From NCBI GenBank assembly GCA_945898195.1, contig CAMDHM010000032.1:1-36784 (forward strand): a stretch of 36,784 nucleotides of DNA. Direction: 5' to 3'. This DNA is from Pseudobacteriovorax antillogorgiicola (lineage in GTDB: Bacteria > Bdellovibrionota_B > Oligoflexia > Oligoflexales > RGVZ01). Below the pieces are notes generated by a model, which saw only the letters and a program-made list of their open reading frames with translations, was not told where the DNA came from and did no database searches. Made by a program: the position numbers and the translations under genes. Shown here piece by piece: positions 23,751-32,964 of the stretch; the stretch's first letter is position 1, and every line of letters begins with the position of its first letter.

Positions 23751-23762
23751 TCGGATTGGCGA

Positions 23763-25058
23763 TCAAGCCGGACCGAAAACCACGAGTCGGATATCCGATC
23801 CACCATGGGTGAAATGGACGGTTGTGGTTTTGTGCGTTCCTTTCAAGGACTTCACAAAAGCCGCCGAAGCTGGTTCTTCCGGAATCAGACACAGTCCGCT
23901 GAAGGACGCGCCAGTGCGAACTTCCAAATCAACAATGTGTGATGCAATACGGCCAAAATATTTTTTGGCTTCGGCCGGAGCTTTGAGCCTTTGCCCATAA
24001 GGTGGATTCAGTAACATCAAGATGCTGCGCCCGGAGCTGGCCATGGCGCGCAACGCGGTTTCGCTGTCTGTCTTGAAGAAATCTCCAGCGGCAACTCCAA
24101 TGGCTTTGGTGTCAATTCCTGCCAGAACGCAAAAATGTGCAGCATTGTCGCTCAGATCCGACAAGGCCTCGGCATTGCGTTCAATGCAAAGAACGGGCGG
24201 CAGAATCGCTGGCGCACCTGCGGATGCTGTGCGCACTTCACTCATTTTCTTTCGAATGTGTGCAACCGTTGTGGCGGGAATTCCAGCAAAAGATTCGAAC
24301 GCAAAACTACGGCCAAAACTTCCACTACCAAGATCCAAATGGGCGGCCAGCCACTCAAATGCCAAAGTGCCCGTCCCGGCAAACGGAACATAAACTCCAT
24401 CAAACGCAATTTTCTCTAACCCAACTTTTTCTAAAGCAATTTTTTCTAAGGTGCTGAGCGCCGTTCTGACACAAGCCGCCGCCTGGTGTTCCGGCAGCGG
24501 TGCTGCTGCCGACGTCAGATGTTTTTTGTAACCACGCTTATACATAGGCTCGCCGGCGAGGCTGACCAGAACACGCAAGCGGTCGCGGTAAAGGTCCAAA
24601 CGAAAACGCAAGCCAGCATCTTCCGTCTGCTTGACTCCAAGTAGTTCGATAAATTTTTGTCTGATAGTGCCCGAGGTCACCACAAAACTGGTATTGGCCT
24701 TCACCGCAACGTGAACGTCTGTGGCTTCCGGACCGACTGTTAGAAAACCGCTGGCCTTCAAGGCTTCGCTGACCTTCCCAAGATCCCGCCAAGACCCACA
24801 CTTGCCTTCCCAGGCCAGCCATTCGATATCGTGGGCCGTCCGCAGGCGCATGCACCAGTCTAGCGCCTGACGAAAATCGACGTTTGAGGCGTGGATTGCA
24901 CCTTTGTCGGTTTTGAATTCCGGGACGAACTTATACTTTCCGAACGGGTTCGCTGTGAGTTCAGCCAATTCCTCGGCTGCGAGGTCCACCCACCCCGGAG
25001 CCGGGCGGATTACAAAATTGGCAGGTCGAGATAGATATTTTGGAGATATTGCAGCCAC
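23763..25058 (-). CDS. THUMP/RlmL-type rRNA or tRNA guanine N2-methyltransferase
   Basis: A 431-residue SAM-dependent methyltransferase of the RlmL-N/TrmN-like group. The N-terminal ~160 residues form the ferredoxin-like/THUMP RNA-binding part (VIRPAPGWVDLAAEELAEL, HVAVKANTSFVVTSGTIRQKF). Then come YKRGYKKHLTSAAAPLPEHQAAA, the motif I FAGTGTLAFEW, CIERNAEAL, and the catalytic NPPYGQRL (N-P-P-Y), typical of N2-guanine or N6-adenine methylation. Between these, residues 207-222 contain a small tandem repeat with LEKIALEKVGLEKIAF. The start codon is GTG at 25058 with AAGGAAG eight bases upstream. It converges with the SDR gene, 12 bases away. The exact RNA target cannot be read from the sequence. 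Confidence 0.85.
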   Translation of the reverse strand: MAAISPKYLSRPANFVIRPAPGWVDLAAEELAELTANPFGKYKFVPEFKTDKGAIHASNVDFRQALDWCMRLRTAHDIEWLAWEGKCGSWRDLGKVSEALKASGFLTVGPEATDVHVAVKANTSFVVTSGTIRQKFIELLGVKQTEDAGLRFRLDLYRDRLRVLVSLAGEPMYKRGYKKHLTSAAAPLPEHQAAACVRTALSTLEKIALEKVGLEKIAFDGVYVPFAGTGTLAFEWLAAHLDLGSGSFGRSFAFESFAGIPATTVAHIRKKMSEVRTASAGAPAILPPVLCIERNAEALSDLSDNAAHFCVLAGIDTKAIGVAAGDFFKTDSETALRAMASSGRSILMLLNPPYGQRLKAPAEAKKYFGRIASHIVDLEVRTGASFSGLCLIPEEPASAAFVKSLKGTHKTTTVHFTHGGSDIRLVVFGPA

Positions 25059-25222
25059 GGAGTCACTTCCTTTAAACGCGTAATCGTCCCCGAATACCGG
25101 AAATCTTTGGGATTTACCAAAGGCATTTCCCCGCCACGTCTATTGGACTGTGCCTAATACTTAACGGGAATTGTCCGAGATCGGTTATAGAACCGACCTA
25201 AAAGGTCAGACTTCTTGAGAGG

Positions 25223-26191
25223 ATGGCCGTGGCAGGCGTAGCCAAAATCTATAAAACAGGCGATTTCGTCTTCAAGGCTGGCGACCGACCGGACGGCATG
25301 TACATTGTTCGAAAAGGACAATTGCAGGTTTTTTTGGACCAGGGCGGCAAGCGGGTTGTCTTAGCCACCGTCCCCGAAGGCGGGATCATTGGCGAAATGG
25401 CCCTTTTCGACAAAAAAAATCGTTCAGCCTCCGTCAAAGCCAGCCTCCCGTCTGAAGTAACCCACATCACCGTGACCGACTTTGATGGCTTGTTAAAGCA
25501 AATCCCCAAATGGTTTGTGACCTTGATGGGTACCCTGTCAATCCGGCTGCGGCAAACCAATGAACGCCTCCATAAGGCCGAAGTCGGAGGGGGCGTCCCC
25601 ACTCAGAACGCCCTACGACTGCTCGCCATTCTTGATTTAATTTGGACGAAACATGGCGAAAAGGACGAAAAGGGCAAGATTGTCGTTAATAAAAAAAATC
25701 TTGAGGCCGTCTTAATTGATTCCCTCCACGAAAATCCGACGCGGGTTCATGCATTTTTAAAAATTCTCGCTGAAAGCGAGGTTCTGATGAGCACCAGCAA
25801 CCTCCGCAAGCAGGCCGCCTGGATTATGCCCAACCGCGCATTTTTGACCCAGTTTCCCCAATTTTTTGCAGATTTCCAGAAGGGCAATCCGCCAACCCCA
25901 TGCTTGGACGTCGCGATGCTGGAAGTCATCAAAGCCGCGGCCACCCTGGCTCCAAAAAATCCATATGATCCAGCGCTCGTGCCATTTTCCCAAATCATCT
26001 CGGAAATAAAGATTGAATCAGAAAGAATCCCAGAACTGAGCAGAAGCCTGGAAATCTTCAACTTCACAGGAAAAGCCTGCTCATTGCTCAAGACTAGCGA
26101 CGGTCAAACCCTGAAAATTGCTAAAAACGATATCGCCCGCCTATCTAAATTTCATCATGTCCTTGCAGCATTCACCCTTCATAGCTTTTGA
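25223..26191 (+). CDS. Cyclic nucleotide-binding-domain protein
   Basis: A 322-residue protein with an N-terminal cNMP-binding domain at about residues 8-125: GDFVFKAGDRPDGMYIVRKGQLQVF, then GGIIGEMALFDKKNRSASVKA. The GEMALFD plus RSASV pair is the phosphate-binding cassette, with Arg available for cyclic nucleotide. The C-terminal 190 residues do not contain the Crp-type helix-turn-helix; they are mostly helical with a possible winged-helix-like stretch (ALRLLAILDLIW to HAFLKILAESEVL). So it may be a regulator or adaptor of another type. GAGAGG abuts the ATG at 25223 and is six bases before an in-frame GTG at 25229, which may be the real start. It is upstream of tig, 346 bases away. Confidence 0.82.
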   Translation: MAVAGVAKIYKTGDFVFKAGDRPDGMYIVRKGQLQVFLDQGGKRVVLATVPEGGIIGEMALFDKKNRSASVKASLPSEVTHITVTDFDGLLKQIPKWFVTLMGTLSIRLRQTNERLHKAEVGGGVPTQNALRLLAILDLIWTKHGEKDEKGKIVVNKKNLEAVLIDSLHENPTRVHAFLKILAESEVLMSTSNLRKQAAWIMPNRAFLTQFPQFFADFQKGNPPTPCLDVAMLEVIKAAATLAPKNPYDPALVPFSQIISEIKIESERIPELSRSLEIFNFTGKACSLLKTSDGQTLKIAKNDIARLSKFHHVLAAFTLHSF

Positions 26192-26317
26192 GCAGAACCT
26201 CCGACCCCGCCCCCGCCCAGCGGCCGCGCGAGGTGCGTCAACACTAAATAATCGAATAAAAACAGATGGTTAAAAACTATTTGATGATAAGTACGAACAC
26301 CCCAGGCAGGGCTTAAA

Positions 26318-26446
26318 TCAGGTTAGCCGGCTGCGTAACCACAGAACCCCAAGCAGACATATTGCCAAAACGATGATCTGGCGGACCAAACGGCGGCGCC
26401 AGCGAAGGTATTGTGGTGATTTCGGTGCGTTGACACTCATAACCAT
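26318..26446 (-). CDS. Possible small single-membrane-span protein
   Basis: A 42-codon frame that I propose tentatively: MVMSVNAPKSPQYLRWRRRL, followed by a hydrophobic stretch IIVLAICLLGVLWL and the end RSRLT. The basic cluster before one membrane segment is typical of small inner-membrane proteins. A weak GGAAAC lies ten bases before the first ATG (26446); a second ATG is at 26440. It is antisense to the tig leader. The remainder of the 346-base gap between 26191 and 26538 holds an AT-rich patch near 26245-26295 and no other gene I can support. It could be chance. Confidence 0.33.
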   Translation of the reverse strand: MVMSVNAPKSPQYLRWRRRLVRQIIVLAICLLGVLWLRSRLT

Positions 26447-26458
26447 AATTGTTAGTTT
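26430..26458 (+). promoter_or_regulatory. Candidate sigma-70 promoter for tig
   Basis: A perfect TTGACA (26430-26435) is followed after 17 bases by TAGTTT (26453-26458), a weak -10. It lies about 80 bases before the trigger-factor start. It overlaps the start of the tentative small minus-strand frame, so the two readings compete. Confidence 0.35.
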
Positions 26459-26537
26459 CCGGCGGCCTTTTAGGCAACCACTTCCGCGTCCCGACCAGTA
26501 CCGGGACCGCCGAATCCATCGGAGAGTAAAAAATATT

Positions 26538-27824
26538 ATGAAAGCCACAGTTGAATCGCTCAACTCGGTACAACGCCGCATCCAGGTCGAACTCCCATTA
26601 GAGGTCGTCAACACGGCGTTTGAAGACGCCTACAAACGGATCCAAAAAAAGGCACAGCTGCAAGGCTTCCGCCCGGGCAAGGCCCCCATGAACCTGATCA
26701 AGAGGTTTTACGGCGGCTCCGTTGCCAGTGAAGTTGGCGAAAAACTCGTCAATCAGAACATTTTCAAAGTGATTAGCGAAAACAAAATCAACATGGTCGC
26801 GCCTCCAGTTCTGGAAAAAGCGGACCTGCCAGCCAACGACACCCCATTTCACTTTACCGTCGTTGTTGACGTGATGCCGGAAATCGCGATTGCAGAGTAC
26901 AAGGGCCTCGAGATCAGCTGTGAAACCTTTGCCGTCAATGACGAGGTTGTCGAAAAGCAAATCGAAGACCTGCGCAAGCGCTCAGCCAAGAAAAAACCGC
27001 TAGGGGCTGATGTCATCGCTGGCAAAGGGCACTCCATCAAAATGAAGCTAAAAGCCTTCCGCGAAGATGGCAGCGAAATCACCGGCCTCCCGGCTGATGA
27101 TATCGACACGGTCCTTGGCGATAGCCAACTGGTCCCAGAAATCGAGCGGGCCATCCACGGGATGAAGGCCGGTGAGACCAGCGAAACAACGGTTACCCTG
27201 CCTGAAAACTTCGCCGACAAAACCATGGCCAACAAGAGCCTGAAATACCAAATCACCCTGACCGAAGTGGCTGAACTGCAATTGCCTGCCGCTGATGATG
27301 AGTTGGCCAAGGACTTCGAATTCGAAAGCCTTGCCAAACTGAAGGAAAACATTCGGGAACGCATGACGACCCAGATGAGCCAACAACGCCGAAACGCCCT
27401 TGAAGAAAAAGTCCTGGACGCGCTAATCGAGAAGGCCCCCTTCGAAGTTCCGCCCAGCCTTGTGGACGAAGCCATCGACGGGATGATCAAAGATCGCTTT
27501 GCCGATCTCGATGCTGCCGAACAAAAGAAGGCATTGTTTAACGAGAGCCTGCGCAAAGAAATGCGTCCGATGGCCCGCCGCCGGACCCAAAACAGCCTGA
27601 TCTTGGTAAAGATCGCCCAGGATGAAAAGATTGAAGTCACGGTGGACGACGTCAAGAACTACATCCAACGCCAGTACGGCCAGGCCGCAAACCGCACAGA
27701 CACCAACCTAGATTCACTGGTGAAACTGCTTGGCGACCGGGTAAAACAGTCCCTCCTATTCGAAAAGACCTTGGACCTGCTTATTAATTCAGCAGCAGTA
27801 AAAGATCTTCCCGCAAAATTGTAA
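26538..27824 (+). CDS. tig: Trigger factor (ribosome-bound chaperone/prolyl isomerase)
   Basis: A 428-residue trigger factor that binds the ribosome exit tunnel and shields nascent chains. The N-terminal ribosome-binding domain (1-115) has the signature GFRPGKAPMNLIKRFYG, which includes the G-F-R-x-G-x-x-P loop. The FKBP-type isomerase domain covers about 150-240 and is diverged. The rest forms the helical arms (LKENIRERMTTQMSQQRRNAL, FEVPPSLVDEAIDGMI). ATG 26538 is chosen because GGAGAG precedes it and the family begins here. The longer open frame upstream is non-coding leader. A small hairpin, GTCCCG (26488-26493) with CGGGAC (26502-26507), sits just before the ribosome site. A strong terminator separates it from clpP. 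Confidence 0.96.
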   Translation: MKATVESLNSVQRRIQVELPLEVVNTAFEDAYKRIQKKAQLQGFRPGKAPMNLIKRFYGGSVASEVGEKLVNQNIFKVISENKINMVAPPVLEKADLPANDTPFHFTVVVDVMPEIAIAEYKGLEISCETFAVNDEVVEKQIEDLRKRSAKKKPLGADVIAGKGHSIKMKLKAFREDGSEITGLPADDIDTVLGDSQLVPEIERAIHGMKAGETSETTVTLPENFADKTMANKSLKYQITLTEVAELQLPAADDELAKDFEFESLAKLKENIRERMTTQMSQQRRNALEEKVLDALIEKAPFEVPPSLVDEAIDGMIKDRFADLDAAEQKKALFNESLRKEMRPMARRRTQNSLILVKIAQDEKIEVTVDDVKNYIQRQYGQAANRTDTNLDSLVKLLGDRVKQSLLFEKTLDLLINSAAVKDLPAKL

Positions 27825-27850
27825 AACTGGCAAACCCTGCCGATTTCCTG

Positions 27851-27894
27851 AAAAGCCCGAGACGCCTATACAACGGCGTCTCGGGCTTTTTTTT
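27851..27894 (+). terminator. Strong Rho-independent terminator after tig
   Basis: A perfect 16-base stem, AAAAGCCCGAGACGCC (27851-27866) with GGCGTCTCGGGCTTTT (27875-27890), encloses the loop TATACAAC and continues into a run of eight T. Tig is therefore largely uncoupled from clpP, unlike an operon read-through arrangement. The stem's A/T ends would also allow termination in the reverse direction. Confidence 0.95.
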
Positions 27895-27961
27895 GCACCA
27901 TTGCTAGCCAGCCCTAAAGGTCGGCCGCGCCTGGTCGATGAGCCCGCTGAGATTCAGGGCC

Positions 27962-27990
27962 TTGTCAGTCAGGTGATGCTGAATTAACGT
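27962..27990 (+). promoter_or_regulatory. Candidate promoter for clpP-clpX
   Basis: TTGTCA (27962-27967), a 17-base spacer and TAACGT (27985-27990) lie about 48 bases before the clpP start, downstream of the tig terminator. The -10 match is poor, so this is only a candidate. No heat-shock-type consensus was recognised. Confidence 0.28.
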
Positions 27991-28038
27991 AAGCATTCCG
28001 TCCGGTTCTGATGCGCTCACTCAATACGGGGATTGATC

Positions 28039-28638
28039 ATGCCACTTGTGCCAATTGTCATCGAACAGACCAACCGCGGCGAACGGTCTTACGACATCTA
28101 TTCACGCCTGCTAAAAGACCGGATTATTTTTCTTGGAACACCAGTTTACGATGAGATCGCAAACGTGATCATCGCACAGCTGCTGTTTCTCGAAAGCGCT
28201 GATCCGGACAAAGACATTCACTTCTATATCAACTCGCCGGGCGGCTCCGTCACCGCCGGACTTGCGATCTACGATACGATGCGCATGGTTCGTCCGGATG
28301 TGCGGACGTATTGCATCGGCCAATGTGCTTCGATGGGTGCATGGCTTTTGGCTGCCGGAGCGCAAGGGAAACGCTACGCCTTGCCGAATTCCCGCATTAT
28401 GATTCATCAGCCCTTGGGCGGCGCAACGGGACAGGCTACGGACATTGAGATCCAGGCACAAGAAATCATCAAATTGAAATCAAAAATGACGCAAATCTTG
28501 TCGGATCATACGGGGCGCCCAGCCGCGCAAGTATTGGAAGATATTGACCGCGATTATTTCATGTCTGCAGAAGAGGCTAAGGCCTACGGCATCGTCGACG
28601 AGATTGTTTCCGCAGGAACTCAGGAAAAGAAAAAATAA
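28039..28638 (+). CDS. clpP: ATP-dependent Clp protease proteolytic subunit ClpP
   Basis: ClpP of 199 residues, the serine protease of the tetradecameric Clp chamber. The catalytic triad is visible: S98 in GQCASMG, H123 in MIHQPLGG and D172 in [25 protein letters not shown] is the oxyanion-side signature. It begins [20 protein letters not shown], with the usual short processed N-terminus. ATG 28039 has GGGGA six bases before it; the upstream TTG in frame is not preferred. ClpX follows 32 bases downstream, giving the standard clpP-clpX pair. Confidence 0.97.
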   Translation: MPLVPIVIEQTNRGERSYDIYSRLLKDRIIFLGTPVYDEIANVIIAQLLFLESADPDKDIHFYINSPGGSVTAGLAIYDTMRMVRPDVRTYCIGQCASMGAWLLAAGAQGKRYALPNSRIMIHQPLGGATGQATDIEIQAQEIIKLKSKMTQILSDHTGRPAAQVLEDIDRDYFMSAEEAKAYGIVDEIVSAGTQEKKK

Positions 28639-28670
28639 AGTAACGCGTTCCCCCAAGGGAGATACGACAC

Positions 28671-29984
28671 ATGGCTGCCAAGGATTCAGGACTTCAGTGC
28701 AGTTTTTGCGGAAAGAGTCAGCGCGAAGTTAAAAAGCTTATCGCTGGTCCCAACGTTTACATCTGCGATGAGTGCATTCAACTCTGTAACGATATTATTG
28801 CAGAGGAAGTTGAGAAAGATGAAATCCTGAATCCATCGGGGAAGGTTCCAACCCCGAAGGACATCAAGAAAATTCTCGACGAATATGTTATTGGGCAGGA
28901 TTCAGCCAAGAAAACCTTGGCCGTCGCAGTCCACAACCACTACAAGCGGCTCGAATCAAACAAGGCCGCAAAGGGTACGGATGAAGTCGAGCTTTCGAAG
29001 TCAAATATCCTGCTCATCGGACCAACGGGTTCGGGCAAGACTTTGCTTGCGCAAACTCTCGCGCGAATTCTGAATGTTCCTTTCACGATTTCTGATGCGA
29101 CCAACCTGACGGAAGCCGGCTACGTTGGTGAAGACGTTGAAAACATCATCCTCAACTTGCTGCAAGCATCGGACTACGATGTCGAACTCGCGCAACGTGG
29201 AATTGGTTACATCGATGAAATCGATAAGATTGCGCGCAAAGGCGAGAATGCTTCGATTACCCGCGATGTTTCTGGCGAGGGTGTGCAGCAGGCGCTGTTG
29301 AAAATCATCGAAGGAACCATCGCCAATGTTCCACCACGCGGTGGACGCAAGCATCCGCAACAAGAGTTTTTGCAAGTCGATACCACCAACATCCTATTCA
29401 TTTGCGGCGGAGCTTTCGCCGGACTTGAAGACATCATTGCAGCCCGCATTGAAGTCTCTGCACTGGGATTCGGCGCAACGATCCATTCCAAAACCCAGCG
29501 TGATGTAACAAAGCTGTTGGCTCAAGTTCGAACGGAAGACTTGATGAAGTTCGGAATGATTCCGGAATTTATCGGCCGTCTGCCGGTTGTTTGTGCCCTC
29601 GGGCAATTGGATGAGGTTGCGCTGCTCGACATCTTGACCCAACCGAAAAATGCGATCGTGAAGCAGTTCAAACGCCTGTTCAGTTTTGAAACCGTCGACT
29701 TAAAATTCACCGATGGTGCCTTGCGGGCCGTTGTCCAGGAAGCCCTAAAACGCAAAACTGGTGCTCGCGGTTTACGCGCGATTCTTGAAGTCGCAATGCT
29801 AGAAGTCATGTACGAAATGCCTGGCGTTGAGGGCCTAAAAGAAGTCATCATCACTGAAGAAACCATTGTCGCCAAAGGCGAACCCATTATGGTCTTTCAA
29901 ACGGATGAAGAAAAGGCCGCAGCACTGGCCACCGCCAAACAACAGCCGGCCCAACGAGAGTTTGGCAGCGGGGGCGGGAAGTAA
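28671..29984 (+). CDS. clpX: ATP-dependent Clp protease ATPase subunit ClpX
   Basis: A 437-residue AAA+ unfoldase that feeds substrates to ClpP. The N-terminal zinc-binding domain has C10, C13, C32 and C35 (CSFC and CDEC). Walker A is GPTGSGKT at about 117-124, the pore loop is AGYVGEDV, Walker B is [10 protein letters not shown], and the IGF-type ClpP-binding loop region follows in the large domain ([11 protein letters not shown]). The C-terminus ends in a Gly-rich GSGGGK tail. GGGAG lies nine bases before the ATG. It is followed by a hairpin and then a separate promoter for lon. Confidence 0.97.
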   Translation: MAAKDSGLQCSFCGKSQREVKKLIAGPNVYICDECIQLCNDIIAEEVEKDEILNPSGKVPTPKDIKKILDEYVIGQDSAKKTLAVAVHNHYKRLESNKAAKGTDEVELSKSNILLIGPTGSGKTLLAQTLARILNVPFTISDATNLTEAGYVGEDVENIILNLLQASDYDVELAQRGIGYIDEIDKIARKGENASITRDVSGEGVQQALLKIIEGTIANVPPRGGRKHPQQEFLQVDTTNILFICGGAFAGLEDIIAARIEVSALGFGATIHSKTQRDVTKLLAQVRTEDLMKFGMIPEFIGRLPVVCALGQLDEVALLDILTQPKNAIVKQFKRLFSFETVDLKFTDGALRAVVQEALKRKTGARGLRAILEVAMLEVMYEMPGVEGLKEVIITEETIVAKGEPIMVFQTDEEKAAALATAKQQPAQREFGSGGGK

Positions 29985-30029
29985 GTCACTCTGAGCGCAG
30001 CGATGGTTCTTTATCGCAGTCTGTTTTTT

Positions 30030-30068
30030 AAACACCGGCACGGCAAACCCGCGCCGGTGTTTGCTTTT
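30030..30068 (+). terminator. Probable terminator after clpX
   Basis: A ten-base stem, AAACACCGGC (30030-30039) with GCCGGTGTTT (30053-30062), has a 13-base loop and a short, broken T-tract (TTTGCTTTT). It is about 45 bases after the clpX stop. Termination is likely but weaker than after tig. Confidence 0.65.
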
Positions 30069-30097
30069 GCAGCCTGCAAGCGAAACTTCCGAAATAT

Positions 30098-30126
30098 TTC
30101 ACATTTCCTGCAATAGGATCGATAAT
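30098..30126 (+). promoter_or_regulatory. Sigma-70-type promoter for lon
   Basis: TTCACA (30098-30103), a 17-base spacer and GATAAT (30121-30126) match the sigma-70 consensus at five of six positions in each hexamer. It gives a leader of about 120 bases before the lon start. It lies after the clpX terminator, so lon should be independently transcribed. No CIRCE or other heat-shock operator was recognised in the leader. Confidence 0.55.
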
Positions 30127-30251
30127 AGAAGTGTAGGGTTTCGGAAGCCTAAAACGTTCAAGGCATAAGTAGACGGAATGATAATTTGTATCTAAGCTGA
30201 AGTGAAAACAAGTACTTAACGTTTCAAAAGCCTTGCCGGCGGGGGTGACCT

Positions 30252-32924
30252 GTGACCAGCACCAAAGACCCAACTGCAACTAAATCGTCTGAGACTCCGG
30301 GAACCATGCAGATTCCCCTGCTTCCATTAAGAGACATCTTGGTTTTTCCAGCCACGGTGGTTCCTCTTTTTGTCGGCCGCGACAAATCTATCGCTGCGCT
30401 TGAACAAGCGATGGCGGGCAACAAGGAAATCCTCCTTGCGGCGCAGATTAAAGCCAAGACCAATGATCCCGCTGCCGAGGATATCTACAAAATCGGCACC
30501 CTCAGCACGATATTACAACTGCTACGCCTGCCAGACGGTACGGTGAAGGTGCTCGTGGAAGGCCAACGGCGTGCCCGCATCGTGGACTTCCTTAAAACCG
30601 AGGAGTACTTCCTGGTCGAAGCCGAGGATCTAAAGGAGGAAAAGACTCCGAGCGTTGAAGCCGAGGCCCTTATCCGTACCGTCAAGATGGCCTTCGACAA
30701 CTACGTCCGCTTAAACAAGCGGATACCACCGGAACTACCACTGTCGCTGGCGCAGATTGACGACGAAAGCAAGCTGTCGGACACGTTGGTAGCGCACCTT
30801 ACAAATTTGAAACTGCAGGACAAGCAGCGCCTTCTTGAACAGACGAATCCACGCATCCGCCTCGAAGAACTTTACGGATTCATTCAATCTGAAATTGAAA
30901 TCATGCGCGTCGAAAAGAAAATTCGCGCACGCGTGAAACGTCAGATGGAAAAAACACAGAAAGAGTACTACCTGAACGAGCAGATGGCTGCGATCCAAAA
31001 AGAACTTGGAGACCGCGACGATGGCCGGGCAGAGATGCAGGAACTCGAGACCCTGATCAAAAAGAAAAAACTTTCAGAAGAAGCACGCGAGAAAGTTACC
31101 AAAGAGCTTCGCAAGCTCAAAATGATGTCTCCAATGTCGGCTGAAGCCACAGTGGTCCGGAATTACATCGACACCGTCTTGTCATTGCCGTGGGGGGAAT
31201 TCACCACGGAAAAACGCGACATCAAATTTGCGGAACAGGTTCTCGACAAGGACCATTACGGCCTTCGCAAGGTTAAAGATAGAGTCCTCGAATACCTTTC
31301 CGTTCGTGCCCTCAGCACTGGCCTAAAGGGGCCAATTTTGTGCCTTGTTGGCCCTCCCGGTGTCGGGAAGACCTCTCTCGCGCGCAGCGTCGCGACGTCA
31401 ACCGGACGGAACTTCGTACGCATCTCCCTCGGGGGCGTGCGTGATGAGGCGGAAATCCGCGGTCACCGTCGGACATACATTGGGTCCATGCCGGGCAAAA
31501 TCATCATGGCCCTGAAAAAAGCTGGCTCTGCAAATCCGGTCGTACTCCTGGACGAAATCGACAAAATGAGTCAAGACTTTCGCGGAGACCCAGCGTCGGC
31601 ACTGCTCGAAGTTTTGGATCCAGAACAAAATCACACGTTTAATGACCACTACTTGGATCTGGATTTTGATTTGTCGAAATGTCTATTTTTAGCGACGGCA
31701 AACACCCTTCACACGGTTCCAAAGCCCCTCTTGGACCGTATGGAAGTGATTTCACTTTCTGGCTACACCGAAGAAGAAAAGCTGGCCATTGCCCAGCAAT
31801 ATTTGGTTTCGAAAGAAATCAAAGAAAACGGATTGGAAAAATGCCACATTACTTTCCAACCAAAAGCCCTCAAGGAAATCATCAGCTTTTACACCCGCGA
31901 GGCCGGCGTTCGTAGCCTGGAGCGTGAGATTGGATCCGTCCTTCGCAAGGTCGCACGCAAGCATTTGAAAAAGGCTGCAGGTGGCGTAGAAACCGAATCG
32001 GATGAAGGTCCCGAGGTGACTCAGGAGCTTGAAACCGAAGAATCCGCCCCAGAAATCGCTGATGAGATCGAACAACCAACAGCGGTTGTTACCACCTCAG
32101 CAGAGGTACAAGGTGCTGCTCCTAAGGGCGGCGAAACAGAAGTCGCTGCCGTGGTTCCCACGCTAATCATCACCGAAGTGATCACCGACAAGTCGATTAA
32201 CAAGTACCTGGGGCCGCGCAAATTCCGCGTTGGCATCCAAAACAGCGCCAACGAGGTTGGCATCTGCACCGGTCTGGCCTGGACGGAGGTTGGCGGTGAA
32301 TTGCTGGTCACGGAGGTCGCAATCTTGCCGGGTAAAGGCAAGCTGACCATCACCGGTAAATTGGGCGAAGTGATGCAGGAATCTGCACAGGCAGCCCTAA
32401 GTTACGTTCGATCGCGAGCCAGTTTCTTGGACCTAGAGCCGGATTTTTACCAAAAGATCGATATTCACATCCATGTTCCTGAAGGCGCAATACCTAAGGA
32501 CGGCCCATCAGCAGGGCTTTGCATGGCGACCGCTTTGACCAGTGCACTCACAAAGCGCTCCGTGAGTAAGGACGTTGCGATGACGGGAGAAATCACCCTT
32601 CGCGGACGGGCTCTACCAATTGGTGGACTTAAGGAAAAGATCCTCGCGGCGCACCGCGGCGGAATCAAGAAGGTCATTATCCCAAAGGAAAACGAAAAGG
32701 ATCTCCACGACATCCCTAAGACCATTTTGAAAGAGGTCGAGGTGATTCCAGTCGAGCATATGGATTCGGTATTGATGCACGCATTAGCCTGGGATCAGCC
32801 CATCGAGATCGAAGGTGAGATCGTGAAAACCGAGCCCGGTAAACCGGATAAGCTGTTTGAAAAACTACGGGCCATTGCGGAGAAAACAGCTTCCAAGTCA
32901 CCTGCTCCAAACCTCCCGCACTAA
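30252..32924 (+). CDS. lon: ATP-dependent protease Lon
   Basis: Lon of 890 residues, about 100 longer than E. coli Lon. The N-terminal substrate domain starts [20 protein letters not shown] and is followed by the coiled-coil helical region. The AAA+ module has Walker [10 protein letters not shown] and Walker [11 protein letters not shown]. The protease domain has S753 in PKDGPSAGL and K796 in GGLKEKI, the Ser-Lys dyad at the usual 43-residue spacing. Between the AAA+ lid and the protease domain, about residues 574-638 form an extra acidic, Glu/Thr/Ala-rich low-complexity insert. The start is GTG 30252 with GGGGG nearby; an ATG 18 codons in (30306) is possible. It probably has its own promoter. 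Confidence 0.95.
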   Translation: MTSTKDPTATKSSETPGTMQIPLLPLRDILVFPATVVPLFVGRDKSIAALEQAMAGNKEILLAAQIKAKTNDPAAEDIYKIGTLSTILQLLRLPDGTVKVLVEGQRRARIVDFLKTEEYFLVEAEDLKEEKTPSVEAEALIRTVKMAFDNYVRLNKRIPPELPLSLAQIDDESKLSDTLVAHLTNLKLQDKQRLLEQTNPRIRLEELYGFIQSEIEIMRVEKKIRARVKRQMEKTQKEYYLNEQMAAIQKELGDRDDGRAEMQELETLIKKKKLSEEAREKVTKELRKLKMMSPMSAEATVVRNYIDTVLSLPWGEFTTEKRDIKFAEQVLDKDHYGLRKVKDRVLEYLSVRALSTGLKGPILCLVGPPGVGKTSLARSVATSTGRNFVRISLGGVRDEAEIRGHRRTYIGSMPGKIIMALKKAGSANPVVLLDEIDKMSQDFRGDPASALLEVLDPEQNHTFNDHYLDLDFDLSKCLFLATANTLHTVPKPLLDRMEVISLSGYTEEEKLAIAQQYLVSKEIKENGLEKCHITFQPKALKEIISFYTREAGVRSLEREIGSVLRKVARKHLKKAAGGVETESDEGPEVTQELETEESAPEIADEIEQPTAVVTTSAEVQGAAPKGGETEVAAVVPTLIITEVITDKSINKYLGPRKFRVGIQNSANEVGICTGLAWTEVGGELLVTEVAILPGKGKLTITGKLGEVMQESAQAALSYVRSRASFLDLEPDFYQKIDIHIHVPEGAIPKDGPSAGLCMATALTSALTKRSVSKDVAMTGEITLRGRALPIGGLKEKILAAHRGGIKKVIIPKENEKDLHDIPKTILKEVEVIPVEHMDSVLMHALAWDQPIEIEGEIVKTEPGKPDKLFEKLRAIAEKTASKSPAPNLPH

Positions 32925-32964
32925 GGGTTTGTAGCGATGACGGGATTTTTTTTGATGCCCTGCA

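Noticed and set aside
26373..26537. N-terminal extension of trigger factor by 55 codons
   Set aside because: The family starts at the MKATVESLN methionine, which has its own ribosome site; the extension is basic, repetitive in Arg and unlike any trigger factor.
26313..26537. tRNA or other stable RNA gene before tig
   Set aside because: CATAA-like loops and small stems are present, but no cloverleaf, T-loop or acceptor stem can be assembled.
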